Source: Paenibacillus ihbetae
GTDB taxonomy: Bacteria; Bacillota; Bacilli; Paenibacillales; Paenibacillaceae
DNA length: 64,000 nt
Reading direction: 5' to 3'
Assembly: GCF_002741055.1 (NCBI RefSeq)
Contig: NZ_CP016809.1
Span: 2,812,501-2,876,500, forward strand
The notes under the pieces were generated by a model. The model saw nothing but the letters and a program-made list of their open reading frames with translations, was not told where the DNA came from and made no database searches. The translations under genes were made by a program, and so were the position numbers. Shown here one piece after another: positions 44,086 through 52,783 of this stretch; position 1 is the stretch's first letter; each line of letters starts with the position of its first letter.

Positions 44086-45163
44086 GTTCTCGTTCCCCCT
44101 GCTTTTTATTTGCCGCGCTGTGCGGTGCTCTCGGCTTGCGCACTTTCCACTTGCGGATCAGGCGTTCGATCAGAATGCTTGTCGCCGCAAAATAGATGAT
44201 GATGGCAATAATCGAATCCGCGATCTCCGGCGGAATTTCCGTCATCGCGTTCATGAATCCCCGGCCCGAATACAGCAGGCCGAAGAAGAGCGCGGAGAGC
44301 ATCACGCCAAGCGGTGCGTTCGCCCCGAGCAGCGCAACGGCAATGCCGTCAAAGCCCTGGCTCGGCAAGACGCCGATCTGAAGGCTCGACGCATTCCCGG
44401 CGTACTGCGCCACGCCCGCAAGGCCGGCAATGCCGCCGGCGATGAACATCGACAGCACGATGCTGCGTTTCACCGCAATCCCTGCGTATTCGGCCGAGTG
44501 GCGGTTGAATCCGACCGCCTTCAGCTCATAGCCGAGCGTCGTTTTATTGATCAGGAAGGCGACGACCAGAACGGCCACCACCCCGATAAAAAAGCCGAGA
44601 TTGATGTACGAGCCCTGGAACATATCGCTCAGCCAGGACGCGTGAAGCATCGCCTCCGGCGGGAGCTGACGGGATTCCGTCTCCAGGCTCTCCCCTTTAA
44701 AATATCCCGGAATGACGTAGTACACGGTCCAATACGCCGTCCAGTTCATCATGATGGTCGATACGACCTCATGCACGTTGTAACGGGCCTTCAAAATGCC
44801 GGGGATCAGCGCCCACAAAGCCCCGCCGATGAATCCGGCCAGCACCATCAGCGTCAGCAGCAGAGCCCGCGGCAGATCCACCGAGAGGCCGACTGCCGTT
44901 GCGCAGAAGCCGCCGAACAACATCTGGCCTGCGGCCCCGATGTTGAACAGCCCCGTCCGGAAGGCAAAGGCTACCGACAAGCCCGTCAAGATGAGCGGGG
45001 TTGCCGTCGCCAGCGTGTTGCCGATCCGCTCCGGGCTCTTCAGCCCGCCCTGGATCAGGAATTTGTAGCCTTCCACCGGATTGTGGCCGGTCACCGCCAT
45101 CAGCAGCGCCCCTGCCAGGAGGCCGAAGAGGACGGCCAGCAGTGATTTTATGCTGTTATTCAT
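44069..45163 (-). CDS. nupP: Nucleoside-type ABC transporter permease (NupP/YufP-like)
   Basis: A 364-residue BPD_transp_2 permease. The long extracellular insert around 150-200 (YFKGESLETESRQLPPEAML) is typical of the P-type partner. Other landmarks are NIGAAGQMLFGGFCATAVGL and SQGFDGIAVALLG. The ATG overlaps the ATPase stop by 4 bases (ATGA), so the genes are coupled. Confidence 0.93.
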   Translation of the reverse strand: MNNSIKSLLAVLFGLLAGALLMAVTGHNPVEGYKFLIQGGLKSPERIGNTLATATPLILTGLSVAFAFRTGLFNIGAAGQMLFGGFCATAVGLSVDLPRALLLTLMVLAGFIGGALWALIPGILKARYNVHEVVSTIMMNWTAYWTVYYVIPGYFKGESLETESRQLPPEAMLHASWLSDMFQGSYINLGFFIGVVAVLVVAFLINKTTLGYELKAVGFNRHSAEYAGIAVKRSIVLSMFIAGGIAGLAGVAQYAGNASSLQIGVLPSQGFDGIAVALLGANAPLGVMLSALFFGLLYSGRGFMNAMTEIPPEIADSIIAIIIYFAATSILIERLIRKWKVRKPRAPHSAANKKQGEREHVDNA

Positions 45164-46686
45164 GCACTGCCCTCCTCTTTATGATACCCGGCCATCATGA
45201 GGCCCAGCTCTTGTTCGTTCGTTTCGGAAGCGTTGACCACGCCGACCAGCTCGCCGTTGTTGATGACCGCGATGCGGTCGGACAGGTTCAGCACCTCATC
45301 GAGCTCCAATGATACGAGCAGCACCGCTTTTCCTTTGTCCCGCTGCTCCACAAGACGTCGGTGAATATATTCAATCGAGCCGACATCCAAACCCCGCGTC
45401 GGCTGAACCGCGATCAGCAGATCCGGATCCCGCTCCACCTCGCGGCCGATGATCGCCTTCTGCTGGTTCCCCCCGGACATGGAGCGGACGATGGAGCGCC
45501 CGCCCTCCCCGGAACGGACATCGAAGCTCTGAATGATATGCTCCGCATGCTTGCGGATGGCCGCTCGCTGCAATAGCCCGTTCTTGGAATACGGAGGCCG
45601 CTTGTACACTTCCAGAATTAAATTCTCTTCCAGCGTATAATCCAGTACAAGCCCGCGCTTCTGACGATCCTCTGGGATATGCCCGATGCCGCTCTCATTG
45701 CGCTGGCGAACGGACAGCCCGGTAATATCCTTTCCATTCAGGATCACACTGCCGCTCTCTGCCTGCCGCAGACCCGTGATAGCCTCTATCAGCTCGGTTT
45801 GCCCGTTCCCGTCCACCCCGGCAATGCCGACGATCTCGCCGGCATGCAGCTCAAGCGAGAAGGCTTTAAGCGCATCGACCTTCTTGCTGTTCTTCACGGT
45901 CAGCGAGCGAATATCGAGCACCGTTTCGCCCGGTCGACGCTCCTGCTTGTCGACCTTAAAGGAAACGCTGCGGCCGACCATCATCTCGGCCATCGTTTCC
46001 CGGCTCGTATCAGCCACATCGACGGTGCCGATCGTCCTACCGCGCCGGATGACGGTGCAGCGGTCAGCCACCGCCTTGATTTCCTTCAGCTTATGGGTGA
46101 TCAGAATGATCGATTTGCCCTCTTGAACCAAATTTTTCATAATGCCCTGCAGATCCTCGATTTCCTGCGGCGTCAGCACCGCGGTCGGTTCGTCGAAGAT
46201 CAGCACCTCCGCATCGCGGTACAGCATCTTGAGAATCTCCACTCGCTGCTGCATGCCGACCGAAATGTCCTCGATTTTGGCGTGCGGGTCCACGTTTAAA
46301 CCGTACCGCTTGGACAACGCCTCCACTCGATTGGCAGCTTTCCTGATATCAAGCATCCCCACTCGGCGCGTCTCGCTGCCCAGTATAATGTTCTCCGTCA
46401 CGGTGAACGCCTCAACAAGCTTAAAGTGCTGGTGCACCATCCCGATGCCGAGCCTGTTCGCCACGTTCGGATTCGAAATCCGCACTTCCCGGCCGTTGAC
46501 CTTAATGACTCCGCGGTCGGGCTGGTACATGCCGAACAGAATGCTCATCAGGGTTGACTTTCCCGCGCCGTTCTCACCGAGCAGCGCATGGATCTCCCCT
46601 CTCTTCAACTGAAGCGTGATGTCGTCATTGGCCACGATGCCCGGAAATTCCTTGCGGATGCCCACCATCTCGACAACATAGTCCAT
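45160..46686 (-). CDS. nupO: Nucleoside-type ABC transporter ATP-binding protein, two nucleotide-binding domains (NupO/YufO-like)
   Basis: A 508-residue ATPase with tandem domains. The first has Walker A GENGAGKST (~35-43), signature VGMQQRVEI and Walker B LIFDEPTAVL. The second (from ~250) has a degenerate Walker A GVDGNGQTEL, signature SGGNQQKAI and LIAVQPTRGLD, where Gln replaces the usual Glu; this asymmetry is normal for RbsA-like and BMP-type ATPases. GGAGAGG precedes the ATG by about 10 bases. It lies 160 bases after the binding-protein gene, across a terminator. Confidence 0.95.
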   Translation of the reverse strand: MDYVVEMVGIRKEFPGIVANDDITLQLKRGEIHALLGENGAGKSTLMSILFGMYQPDRGVIKVNGREVRISNPNVANRLGIGMVHQHFKLVEAFTVTENIILGSETRRVGMLDIRKAANRVEALSKRYGLNVDPHAKIEDISVGMQQRVEILKMLYRDAEVLIFDEPTAVLTPQEIEDLQGIMKNLVQEGKSIILITHKLKEIKAVADRCTVIRRGRTIGTVDVADTSRETMAEMMVGRSVSFKVDKQERRPGETVLDIRSLTVKNSKKVDALKAFSLELHAGEIVGIAGVDGNGQTELIEAITGLRQAESGSVILNGKDITGLSVRQRNESGIGHIPEDRQKRGLVLDYTLEENLILEVYKRPPYSKNGLLQRAAIRKHAEHIIQSFDVRSGEGGRSIVRSMSGGNQQKAIIGREVERDPDLLIAVQPTRGLDVGSIEYIHRRLVEQRDKGKAVLLVSLELDEVLNLSDRIAVINNGELVGVVNASETNEQELGLMMAGYHKEEGSA

Positions 46687-46755
46687 GGTTTAGCGTCCTC
46701 TCCTTCATATTTGGTAGATGCCGTCTGTTGTTTCAATCCTATTCCCACTCACCTT

Positions 46756-46785
46756 AAAAAAAGACGGAGGGAAGTCCGTCTTTTT
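46756..46785 (-). terminator. Terminator between nucleoside-binding protein and ATPase genes
   Basis: GACGGA (46763-46768), loop GGGAAG, TCCGTC (46775-46780), with seven A on the left and five T on the right. Read-through would be needed to express the ATPase and permeases, giving more binding protein than channel. Confidence 0.85.
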
Positions 46786-46847
46786 CTAACGCATTGCGGT
46801 TATCCATTCAAATGTGCCCGGCAACCCCGAGCAGGGCGCTCCCTTGA

Positions 46848-47957
46848 CTATTCGATCAGGTCGCCTTGCTCTGCCGCCACTGTAATTTCGCCGGCTTTGA
46901 TCTTATTGAACACTTCATCCACTTGCTTGAGAATGTCCTCGCTCAAGTTTGGATTTTCAGCCGGAAGGCCGACGCCGTCATTCTTCGCATCCAGCGTGAT
47001 CGTCTGACCGCCAGGGAACTTGCCTTCGGTTTCGGCTTTGATCATGTCGTAAGCCGCTTGGTCGATCTTCTTCACTGCGGAAGTCAGGATCACGGATTTG
47101 TCGCCTTCATACACGCCGTCTTGATACTGGTCGACGTCAACGCCGACAACCCATACATCGCTGCCGCCTTGCACGCGTGTCTTCGCTTCGTTAATCGCCC
47201 CAACGCCAACGCCGCCTGCGGCAGCGAAGATAACATTCACGCCGCGGTCGTACATTTGGGCGGCCAGCTGGCTGCCAGCGGCAACATCATCAAAGGTACC
47301 CTGATACACGACATTTTCCTTGTTGATCGTCACCTTCGTGCCCAGGTTGTCATTCGCGTATTTCACGCCTTGCTGGAAGCCCCAGTTGAACTTCTGCACC
47401 GGAGGAATTTTCATGCCCCCGATAAAGCCGGCCTGTCCGTCCTTCACATGAAGGGCTGTCGCAACGCCCGCCAGGAAGCCGGACTCCTGCTCGGCGAAGT
47501 AGATGGCTACGGTGTTCTCTTTAAGGTCTGGATCCGCATCCGGATTAGGGCGAGGGGATCCGTCGATCAGGACGAATTTTGCGTCCTTATACTTCTCCTG
47601 CGCCTTATGCACAGCCGTCTCGAACTTGAAGCCCGGCGTTACGATGAATTTGTATCCGGCATCGTACAGGTTGACGATCTCCTTGGTATAATCGGCTTCC
47701 GTCTGTCCAGCAGGCTTCAGGTATTTATACTCCATATTAAAGTCCTTGTTCGCCTTGACAATACCTTCATACGTCCCTTGGTTGAACGATTTGTCGTCAA
47801 TGGTGCCTGCGTCGGTAACCATCCCGACCTTGAAGTTTGCCTTCGGTGCGTCCGAGCCTGCACCTCCGGTTGGCTCAGATGCTGGCTTGCCGCCGCAGCC
47901 CGCGAGCATGGTGACCGATAACGCCAAACTGATTAATGATAAGACCCCTTTTTTCAT
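46848..47957 (-). CDS. nupN: BMP-family nucleoside-binding lipoprotein (NupN/YufN-like)
   Basis: A 369-residue basic-membrane-protein (Bmp/Med) family lipoprotein. Lipobox LAGC (Cys21), a short Gly/Ser linker, then KVGMVTDAGTIDDKSFNQGT, the family's N-terminal purine-nucleoside-binding signature. GAGFGVGAIN-like AAGGVGVGAINEAK is at about 245. AGGAGGG lies 9 bases before the ATG. First gene of the importer, with a TTGAAA/TATATT promoter in front. B. subtilis NupN binds guanosine; nucleoside binding here is by family. Confidence 0.95.
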   Translation of the reverse strand: MKKGVLSLISLALSVTMLAGCGGKPASEPTGGAGSDAPKANFKVGMVTDAGTIDDKSFNQGTYEGIVKANKDFNMEYKYLKPAGQTEADYTKEIVNLYDAGYKFIVTPGFKFETAVHKAQEKYKDAKFVLIDGSPRPNPDADPDLKENTVAIYFAEQESGFLAGVATALHVKDGQAGFIGGMKIPPVQKFNWGFQQGVKYANDNLGTKVTINKENVVYQGTFDDVAAGSQLAAQMYDRGVNVIFAAAGGVGVGAINEAKTRVQGGSDVWVVGVDVDQYQDGVYEGDKSVILTSAVKKIDQAAYDMIKAETEGKFPGGQTITLDAKNDGVGLPAENPNLSEDILKQVDEVFNKIKAGEITVAAEQGDLIE

Positions 47958-48011
47958 TAAGGTTGACCCTCCTAGGTTTATATGCCCGAATGGTAGATTC
48001 GTGCTATTTAC

Positions 48012-48040
48012 AATATATTAATAATATAGACCGTTTTCAA
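48012..48040 (-). promoter_or_regulatory. SigA-type promoter of the nucleoside importer
   Basis: Minus strand TTGAAA (48040-48035), 17-base spacer, TATATT (48017-48012). The start codon is about 55 bases downstream. The A+T-rich flank contains a loose CodY-box-like stretch; the match is too weak to call. 48060-48310 holds no gene I can support. Confidence 0.6.
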
Positions 48041-48310
48041 CAAAAATTTGGGTGTTTTTGCCAAAGTACATCTGTAAAGCGGTGAATGGTTTAAGCCTTG
48101 GTATATAGCCATTTCATGCGCATTTGAGAGCACCTAAACAGAAAGAGGGCAATAGCTCAGCATTTATAGATAACATAGGGATTACAGAAGGTGTGATGCA
48201 ACGATAGAGGGAACACCGCAGGTAGGTTCAATAGAAAGAAAAATAGCGTCAAATAGAATGGGTCCCCTCACTGAAAGAGCAGCCCCCTGTGCCGTCCGCA
48301 TGCAAAGCAT

Positions 48311-48336
48311 AAAAGAGCACCCCTCCCGAGGTGCTC
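48311..48336 (-). terminator. Terminator after the small membrane protein gene
   Basis: GAGCACC (48315-48321) pairs with GGTGCTC (48330-48336); leftward it is followed by TTTTATG (complement of the AAAA at 48311-48314). The gene stops at 48396. Confidence 0.75.
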
Positions 48337-48395
48337 ATTCAGTATATATAATGATGCATTCTTTATATGTACGTTTACGGCCAGAGCTGAACCTT

Positions 48396-48587
48396 CTATT
48401 TCCGGCGCTGATGCTTCGTCATCCGGCTGTACGTGATGAACGCGGCAGCGATCATCGCGATGAACCCCAAATTGCTCGCCGACTCCGGCGTCATGCCAAA
48501 CAAAACGCATAAATTGGTTACCAAGCTGTTCGTCAGCAGCGCCGCCGCAATCAAGATCAACGGCCGCCACACATTATATCCTCTCAT
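48396..48587 (-). CDS. Small membrane protein of unknown function
   Basis: 63 residues with two predicted membrane segments (about 8-29, LILIAAALLTNSLVTNLCVL, and 39-55, NLGFIAMIAAAFITYSRM) and a basic C terminus (KHQRRK). AGGAG lies about 10 bases before the ATG. A terminator follows and a TATAAT-like box with a palindrome precedes it at 48659-48686, so it appears to be a real monocistronic gene. No family recognised with confidence. Confidence 0.75.
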   Translation of the reverse strand: MRGYNVWRPLILIAAALLTNSLVTNLCVLFGMTPESASNLGFIAMIAAAFITYSRMTKHQRRK

Positions 48588-48674
48588 CCCCGCAACACTC
48601 CTGCCCCCAAGGTCTAATGATGCATCCTGCTTCCAGCATCATGATCTTTCATAAAAACATTATACCATGAATAA

Positions 48675-48686
48675 GTATGCGCATAC
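48675..48686. promoter_or_regulatory. Perfect 12-base palindrome at the promoter of the small membrane protein
   Basis: GTATGCGCATAC, over the -35 position relative to TATAAT (minus strand 48664-48659). Possible operator; the remaining sequence to 48845 has no further gene. Confidence 0.4.
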
Positions 48687-48845
48687 ATTTTATAAAACGG
48701 CCAAATATCAGCTCCGATGTAAAATCTGCAATGAGAGTCACGCAAGAATATTAGATAGCGGTATCCTGATAAAAACAGCCATAACCTGGCCGCTTATCCA
48801 AGCCCCCAGCTTATGGCTGTACTTTACGCCAGGCTTTGCCTGAGC

Positions 48846-49898
48846 TTACCCCAGCTTATGTCCGCAGTTCGGACAAAAGTTCGAGCCCTCGTTCTTCGCT
48901 CCGCAGTTGGGACAGAAGTTCGGTTTGCTCTTGCCCTCGGAGGGTGAGGACGCCGGCGGCGGCGATTGGGATTCTCCGCCTGCATGCTGCTTGTCGTTCC
49001 GGGCTTGGTCTTGTCCCTCCGCCCTCTCGGGGGCGCGTTGGTCCCGAGTTGGACTGGCATTCATGTTTCGCATCATCTCATTGGCCATATTCATCCCCAT
49101 CATCATGCCGGCCATATCCGAAGCGGCCCCGCCGCCCTTTATTTTACCTGAAGCGATGCCGTCCGTTATGCTGACCTGCTGGTATTTCTGAAGGTTGCCG
49201 ATCATTTCATGGGATGCCGTCTTGGTGATCATCTCTTGGATTTCGGCCGGATAATTGAAGCTCATGACCTGGAAGCCGGTGATAGAGATTCCATTGTCCA
49301 TCACTTCCATATCCAGGTCCTCCCGGATGCCTTTGGCGATCTCGGAGGCATTCGCCTGAAGATTGAACATGTTCTTGCCTTCACGGCTGATCCATTTCAT
49401 CAGGAGCTGATCCAAAACGGACGTAATGCGGATTTTAACGTCCTCCACCAGGTAGCTCTCCCGCATGCCCGCGATCTTGTCGATCAACGTCACATAATCG
49501 GTGACTTTGAAATTGAAGGTGCCGTTGGCCCGGATCGGCATGCCGCCCGGAAGCTGGGGCGTCGGAATCAGAACCGGATTTTGCGTTCCCCACCGGACGG
49601 TAAACTCCTTCGTGTTGACGAACAGAACCTCTACCCGCATACCGCTGTTGAACCCGAACCGAAAGCCCTTCAGCGTGGACAGAAACGGAATGATGTCCGA
49701 ATCGATACTGTACTCGCCCTCATCTTCAAAGATCCCTTCAATCTTGCCGTTGTTCACAAATATGGCGTCTTGGCCGGCGCGAATGATCAGCTTGCTGCCT
49801 TTCTTGATCTCCCGGTTGCTCCACTTCCAAAAAATCATATCATCTCTAAACTCTTCCCATTCCACCACGTTGGAGAATTGATTTCTGAAAAACCCCAT
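48846..49898 (-). CDS. ydjI: SPFH-domain protein with C-terminal zinc ribbons (YdjI-like)
   Basis: 350 residues. N-terminal SPFH/virion-core-like domain (~20-230; starts FRNQFSNVVEWEEFRDDMIF), a Met/Asn-rich amphipathic stretch (~255-275), a charged Pro/Ser-rich linker, and a C-terminal double zinc ribbon, FCPNCGAKNEG and FCPNCGHKLG. B. subtilis YdjI, last gene of pspA-ydjGHI, has the same architecture and localises to membranes with the PspA system. Here too it is last in the operon, 21 bases after the TPM gene. Confidence 0.92.
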   Translation of the reverse strand: MGFFRNQFSNVVEWEEFRDDMIFWKWSNREIKKGSKLIIRAGQDAIFVNNGKIEGIFEDEGEYSIDSDIIPFLSTLKGFRFGFNSGMRVEVLFVNTKEFTVRWGTQNPVLIPTPQLPGGMPIRANGTFNFKVTDYVTLIDKIAGMRESYLVEDVKIRITSVLDQLLMKWISREGKNMFNLQANASEIAKGIREDLDMEVMDNGISITGFQVMSFNYPAEIQEMITKTASHEMIGNLQKYQQVSITDGIASGKIKGGGAASDMAGMMMGMNMANEMMRNMNASPTRDQRAPERAEGQDQARNDKQHAGGESQSPPPASSPSEGKSKPNFCPNCGAKNEGSNFCPNCGHKLG

Positions 49899-49919
49899 GC
49901 TACGATTCCATCCCTTCCT

Positions 49920-50705
49920 TTAGAATTTCCCACGGCTGCTGCTATGCGAATGGCCGCCGCTCGTTACGCCTCCGCCGGAGCTGCCTCCATCATTTTTGGG
50001 TATCTCCCGTCTTGTTGTCGTCGTTCGGATGTACCGGTCTTCCTGATCAATGATGCCCGAGGTGCTTACATCCTCATAAGTCCGGCGATTGACCGTCACC
50101 CGGCCGCCGGCGCGGTACGTCATCAGGCCGACGGCCAATCCGCCGATCAGGACAGCCCCGCCGAGCTGAACCCATATATTGAACAGCGGATTATCGGGAT
50201 TGAATCCCGGCTCATAGCCCATGTATTCATGCGCGGATATAATGTAGGCTTCGAATGCTTTCTTATACTCTCCGTCCGATAAGTCGTCCGTGATCTTGCG
50301 GCGAATTTTATCCAGCCGGTTACGGTCGAGGTATTCCTCGGCTTTGTAATATCCTTGCAATTCCACATCGCGGTTGCGCATATCCAGCCCCAAAATGACG
50401 GCGTTGCCGTGTGGCCTGTCATACCCGGGCGCATACGCATCATAAAAATCCTCAATCAATATCTCGATATCCACATTGTCCGGATTGTCCGTAGTAATAA
50501 TGATAAAGTCGGTCTCCCGTTCGGCTCCGTACTCGCGGGCCAAGGCGCTGAGCTCCTCATACTCCTGCGAACTCAAAAGCCCGGCGTCATCAAAGATGAG
50601 CGGCTTGGCCTCGGCAGCAGCGGCTGCCGTTCGATGCGGCATCATAAGGAATACCGCCAGCATCATGATCCATCCCAGTCCTAGCATCGACCGTCGTCTT
50701 CTCAC
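49920..50705 (-). CDS. ydjH: TPM-domain membrane protein (YdjH-like)
   Basis: 261 residues from a GTG at 50705, which overlaps the stop of the zinc-ribbon gene (GTGA). An N-terminal membrane/signal segment (~7-27, LGLGWIMMLAVFLMMPHRTA), the TPM domain (~38-160; FDDAGLLSSQEYEELSALAR and later the AVILGLDMRNRDVELQGYY strand), a membrane helix (~167-190) and a low-complexity Ser/Gly/His tail that ends SSSRGKF. TPM proteins act at membranes, some as phosphatases or chaperone partners. Upstream in-frame sequence inside the neighbouring gene was excluded because it lacks a ribosome site. Confidence 0.9.
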   Translation of the reverse strand: MRRRRSMLGLGWIMMLAVFLMMPHRTAAAAAEAKPLIFDDAGLLSSQEYEELSALAREYGAERETDFIIITTDNPDNVDIEILIEDFYDAYAPGYDRPHGNAVILGLDMRNRDVELQGYYKAEEYLDRNRLDKIRRKITDDLSDGEYKKAFEAYIISAHEYMGYEPGFNPDNPLFNIWVQLGGAVLIGGLAVGLMTYRAGGRVTVNRRTYEDVSTSGIIDQEDRYIRTTTTRREIPKNDGGSSGGGVTSGGHSHSSSRGKF

Positions 50706-51733
50706 CAGAACCCACCTCCCATCATCCAGGCGATCAGCTTCAAGGACAAGAACGACACGCCGGATATCCCGGCGAACCACGCGGCAATCTTCGCCTTGCT
50801 GAGCGGCGGCCTGCCCACCACCTTGCCCGTTTGACCGTTCATGGCGAACGTGTACACGGTTTTGTTGTAGTCGTAATGCACCATCCATACCGGAAGAAGG
50901 ACGTAATCCGCTTTTTTCATCGTGGTATCAATCTGCTTATTGGTGTAATTAACCGTTGTATATCCGGCGACTGCAGACGAAATAGCCGCATCGATGTAGC
51001 TGCGAACCTTCTCTTTGGCCCGAGGAAGAAGCTCCTGATCGTTGTAGCTGTATTTTTCCGCCAAGTATCCGGCAAGATACGGGGTTTTGAATTCCTTCAG
51101 CTGCTCGTAAGGAAATGGCTCCAGCTTATCCATCAGCTCATCGTCCATTTTCGCCGATGCATCGAGCGGAAGCTTCGTGTAGTTCAAGCGCATCTTCCGG
51201 TAAATCTCGTAATGCTGCGTTTCGGTATACTCGTAATTACCTTGCGTATATGTTCTTACCTTCGTCGCGTGCCCGTGCACTTCAACCCGGTTATGCAGCT
51301 CATATAACCAGAACGGCACATACATCCCGGTTAAGCTCTTGATTCGGTTGGCGTTCATGAACCCCCGCGGGGTGAGAAGTCCGTTTCTGCACCATTTTCG
51401 AAAAGCCTTGATCGCTTCCTCCTTGCTAATGGAAAATGGAATGACCATCGCCGGAGCAAGCTCTCCGCTCAGTCGATCAGCGAGCACGACCGCGGAGCCG
51501 CAATAACTGCAGCTCGTCGCGCTGGTCTCCGCATCCGTCATGATCACGGCTCCGCAGCTGCCGCAGTGGTATTCCTTGACTTCGCCCTCCGTAAACACCT
51601 GCTGCTTCATCGGATCGGGGAGCTGCTCAATATGTTCTTGGTTCCCGCAGCCCGGGCAAGACAGCGTTCCCGTCGCCGCATCAAAGCTCATCCCGCTGCC
51701 GCAGTACGGACATTTGTATTCAATTACCGGCAT
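50702..51733 (-). CDS. ydjG: Zinc-ribbon membrane protein (YdjG-like)
   Basis: 343 residues. Two TFIIB/rubredoxin-like zinc ribbons at the N terminus: YKCPYCGSG with CPGCG (~7-31) and YHCGSCG with CSYCG (~54-78). A long middle domain follows (~85-300), then one C-terminal membrane helix (~318-340). In B. subtilis YdjG with YdjH brings PspA to the membrane. Second gene of the operon, 27 bases after pspA, and its stop overlaps the TPM start. Confidence 0.92.
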   Translation of the reverse strand: MPVIEYKCPYCGSGMSFDAATGTLSCPGCGNQEHIEQLPDPMKQQVFTEGEVKEYHCGSCGAVIMTDAETSATSCSYCGSAVVLADRLSGELAPAMVIPFSISKEEAIKAFRKWCRNGLLTPRGFMNANRIKSLTGMYVPFWLYELHNRVEVHGHATKVRTYTQGNYEYTETQHYEIYRKMRLNYTKLPLDASAKMDDELMDKLEPFPYEQLKEFKTPYLAGYLAEKYSYNDQELLPRAKEKVRSYIDAAISSAVAGYTTVNYTNKQIDTTMKKADYVLLPVWMVHYDYNKTVYTFAMNGQTGKVVGRPPLSKAKIAAWFAGISGVSFLSLKLIAWMMGGGFW

Positions 51734-51760
51734 CGGATCACCTCAATTCCCATCAGGCCA

Positions 51761-52468
51761 TTACTCCTTCTGCTTCGATCGATCGCTGCGATCATCCGGG
51801 GCTGCTTCCGGATTTGCTGCCGCCTGGCTATCATCGCTGCGTCGCTTCATCTGCTCCTCAAGCTCCGCCATCAGCTCATCCAAATCGTCTTCCTTCTTCG
51901 ATCCGGCCCGGAGCTCCGCGAGTGCCAGCGCCTCGTCCAGAGCCCGGTTCGCTTTCTCCTCCATCGATTGGAATGCCCCACCGACATTGCCTCGGGAAGA
52001 GCCGCTCTCGCTTAAGCGCTGCTGATGCCTCGCTTCGGCCATTTTCCCTTTGAGCTCCCTCCGTCTTGCTTCGAGCCGCTCCATATCCGCAGCAAGCTTA
52101 TCCTGCATTTGCTTCATGCTCGCCGCATCGGAAGCTGCCTGCTCATAAGCCTGCTGCAACTCGTCGAGCTTCACGGCCGCCTCCGCCTTACGCTCCAGGA
52201 ATTTGCGGGCATCGGCTTCATTTCCTGCCTCCGCTGCCTTCTCGGCATACCGCTGCAGCTTGGCGACCTCCGTAATGCGCTCATCCAGCGCCCGCTTGGC
52301 CCGCCGCTCCTCCGCAAGCAATGAGGACGTCTCCGCCTTCACCTGACCCAAGTCGCTGTGCAAGCTGCGCGTATATTCATCAATCGTCTTCTCCGGATCA
52401 TCCGACCGATCCAGCAAAGCGTTCACATTTACTCGCATAATATCGGTAAATCTCGACAACATTCCCAT
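51761..52468 (-). CDS. pspA: Phage-shock protein A family (PspA/IM30)
   Basis: 235 residues from the ATG at 52468 (MGMLSRF), which matches the family's usual start MGILSRF and lies 9 bases after AAGGAGG; the ATG at 52474 is too close to that site. Almost entirely alpha-helical coiled coil, beginning with the amphipathic membrane-binding helix (MLSRFTDIMRVNVNALLDRS) and DDPEKTIDEY. Like ESCRT-III proteins, PspA polymerises on damaged membranes. First gene of the pspA-ydjGHI-like operon, with a SigW-like promoter 40 bases upstream. Confidence 0.94.
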   Translation of the reverse strand: MGMLSRFTDIMRVNVNALLDRSDDPEKTIDEYTRSLHSDLGQVKAETSSLLAEERRAKRALDERITEVAKLQRYAEKAAEAGNEADARKFLERKAEAAVKLDELQQAYEQAASDAASMKQMQDKLAADMERLEARRRELKGKMAEARHQQRLSESGSSRGNVGGAFQSMEEKANRALDEALALAELRAGSKKEDDLDELMAELEEQMKRRSDDSQAAANPEAAPDDRSDRSKQKE

Positions 52469-52505
52469 GGACATATTCCTCCTTGGCAACTTTGTTTATC
52501 TAATA

Positions 52506-52533
52506 ATACCGGAATTCATCCGGAGGGGTTTCA
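52506..52533 (-). promoter_or_regulatory. SigW-like ECF promoter of the pspA operon
   Basis: Minus strand TGAAAC (52533-52528), 16 bases, CGGTAT (52511-52506). The SigW consensus is TGAAAC-N16-CGTA; the -35 is exact and the -10 has one extra G. B. subtilis pspA-ydjGHI is SigW-controlled. A CCGGA/TCCGG inverted repeat fills the spacer. Confidence 0.6.
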
Positions 52534-52622
52534 TAACTCGATATTTCATGGCATGTTTTCCGAAAATTTACATTGGTAATCGGGAGGTAGTTAGGCGGGG
52601 ACTTCACTAGTGGTTTATATTG

Positions 52623-52778
52623 ATGGGTAGAACAAATGTCTATCATGGTCGAATGTTGAGTATTTCGAGGAAATTTGACGAAGGAATTGTTATTGAGACA
52701 AATTGGACAAAAGGTTATCCAGCGTCTAGCTTTAAGGATTATTACTGGTTGAAGGAGGAGTTTAGGCCTTGTGCATAG
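52623..52778 (+). CDS. Possible 51-residue protein or gene remnant
   Basis: ATG at 52623 (a TTG lies directly before it) to TAG at 52778. The product begins MGRTNVYHGRMLSISRKFDE and continues with a balanced, hydrophilic, aromatic-containing composition that looks coding, with ...GYPASSFKDYYWLKEEF near its end. No ribosome site at proper distance was found and no family recognised. An upstream TAG closes the frame. It may be the tail of a decayed gene. Confidence 0.3.
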   Translation: MGRTNVYHGRMLSISRKFDEGIVIETNWTKGYPASSFKDYYWLKEEFRPCA

Positions 52779-52783
52779 GTTAT

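Noticed and set aside
48018..48056. CodY box before the nucleoside-binding protein
   Set aside because: The A/T-rich AATTTTTGTTGAAAAC stretch has too many mismatches to the 15-base CodY motif.
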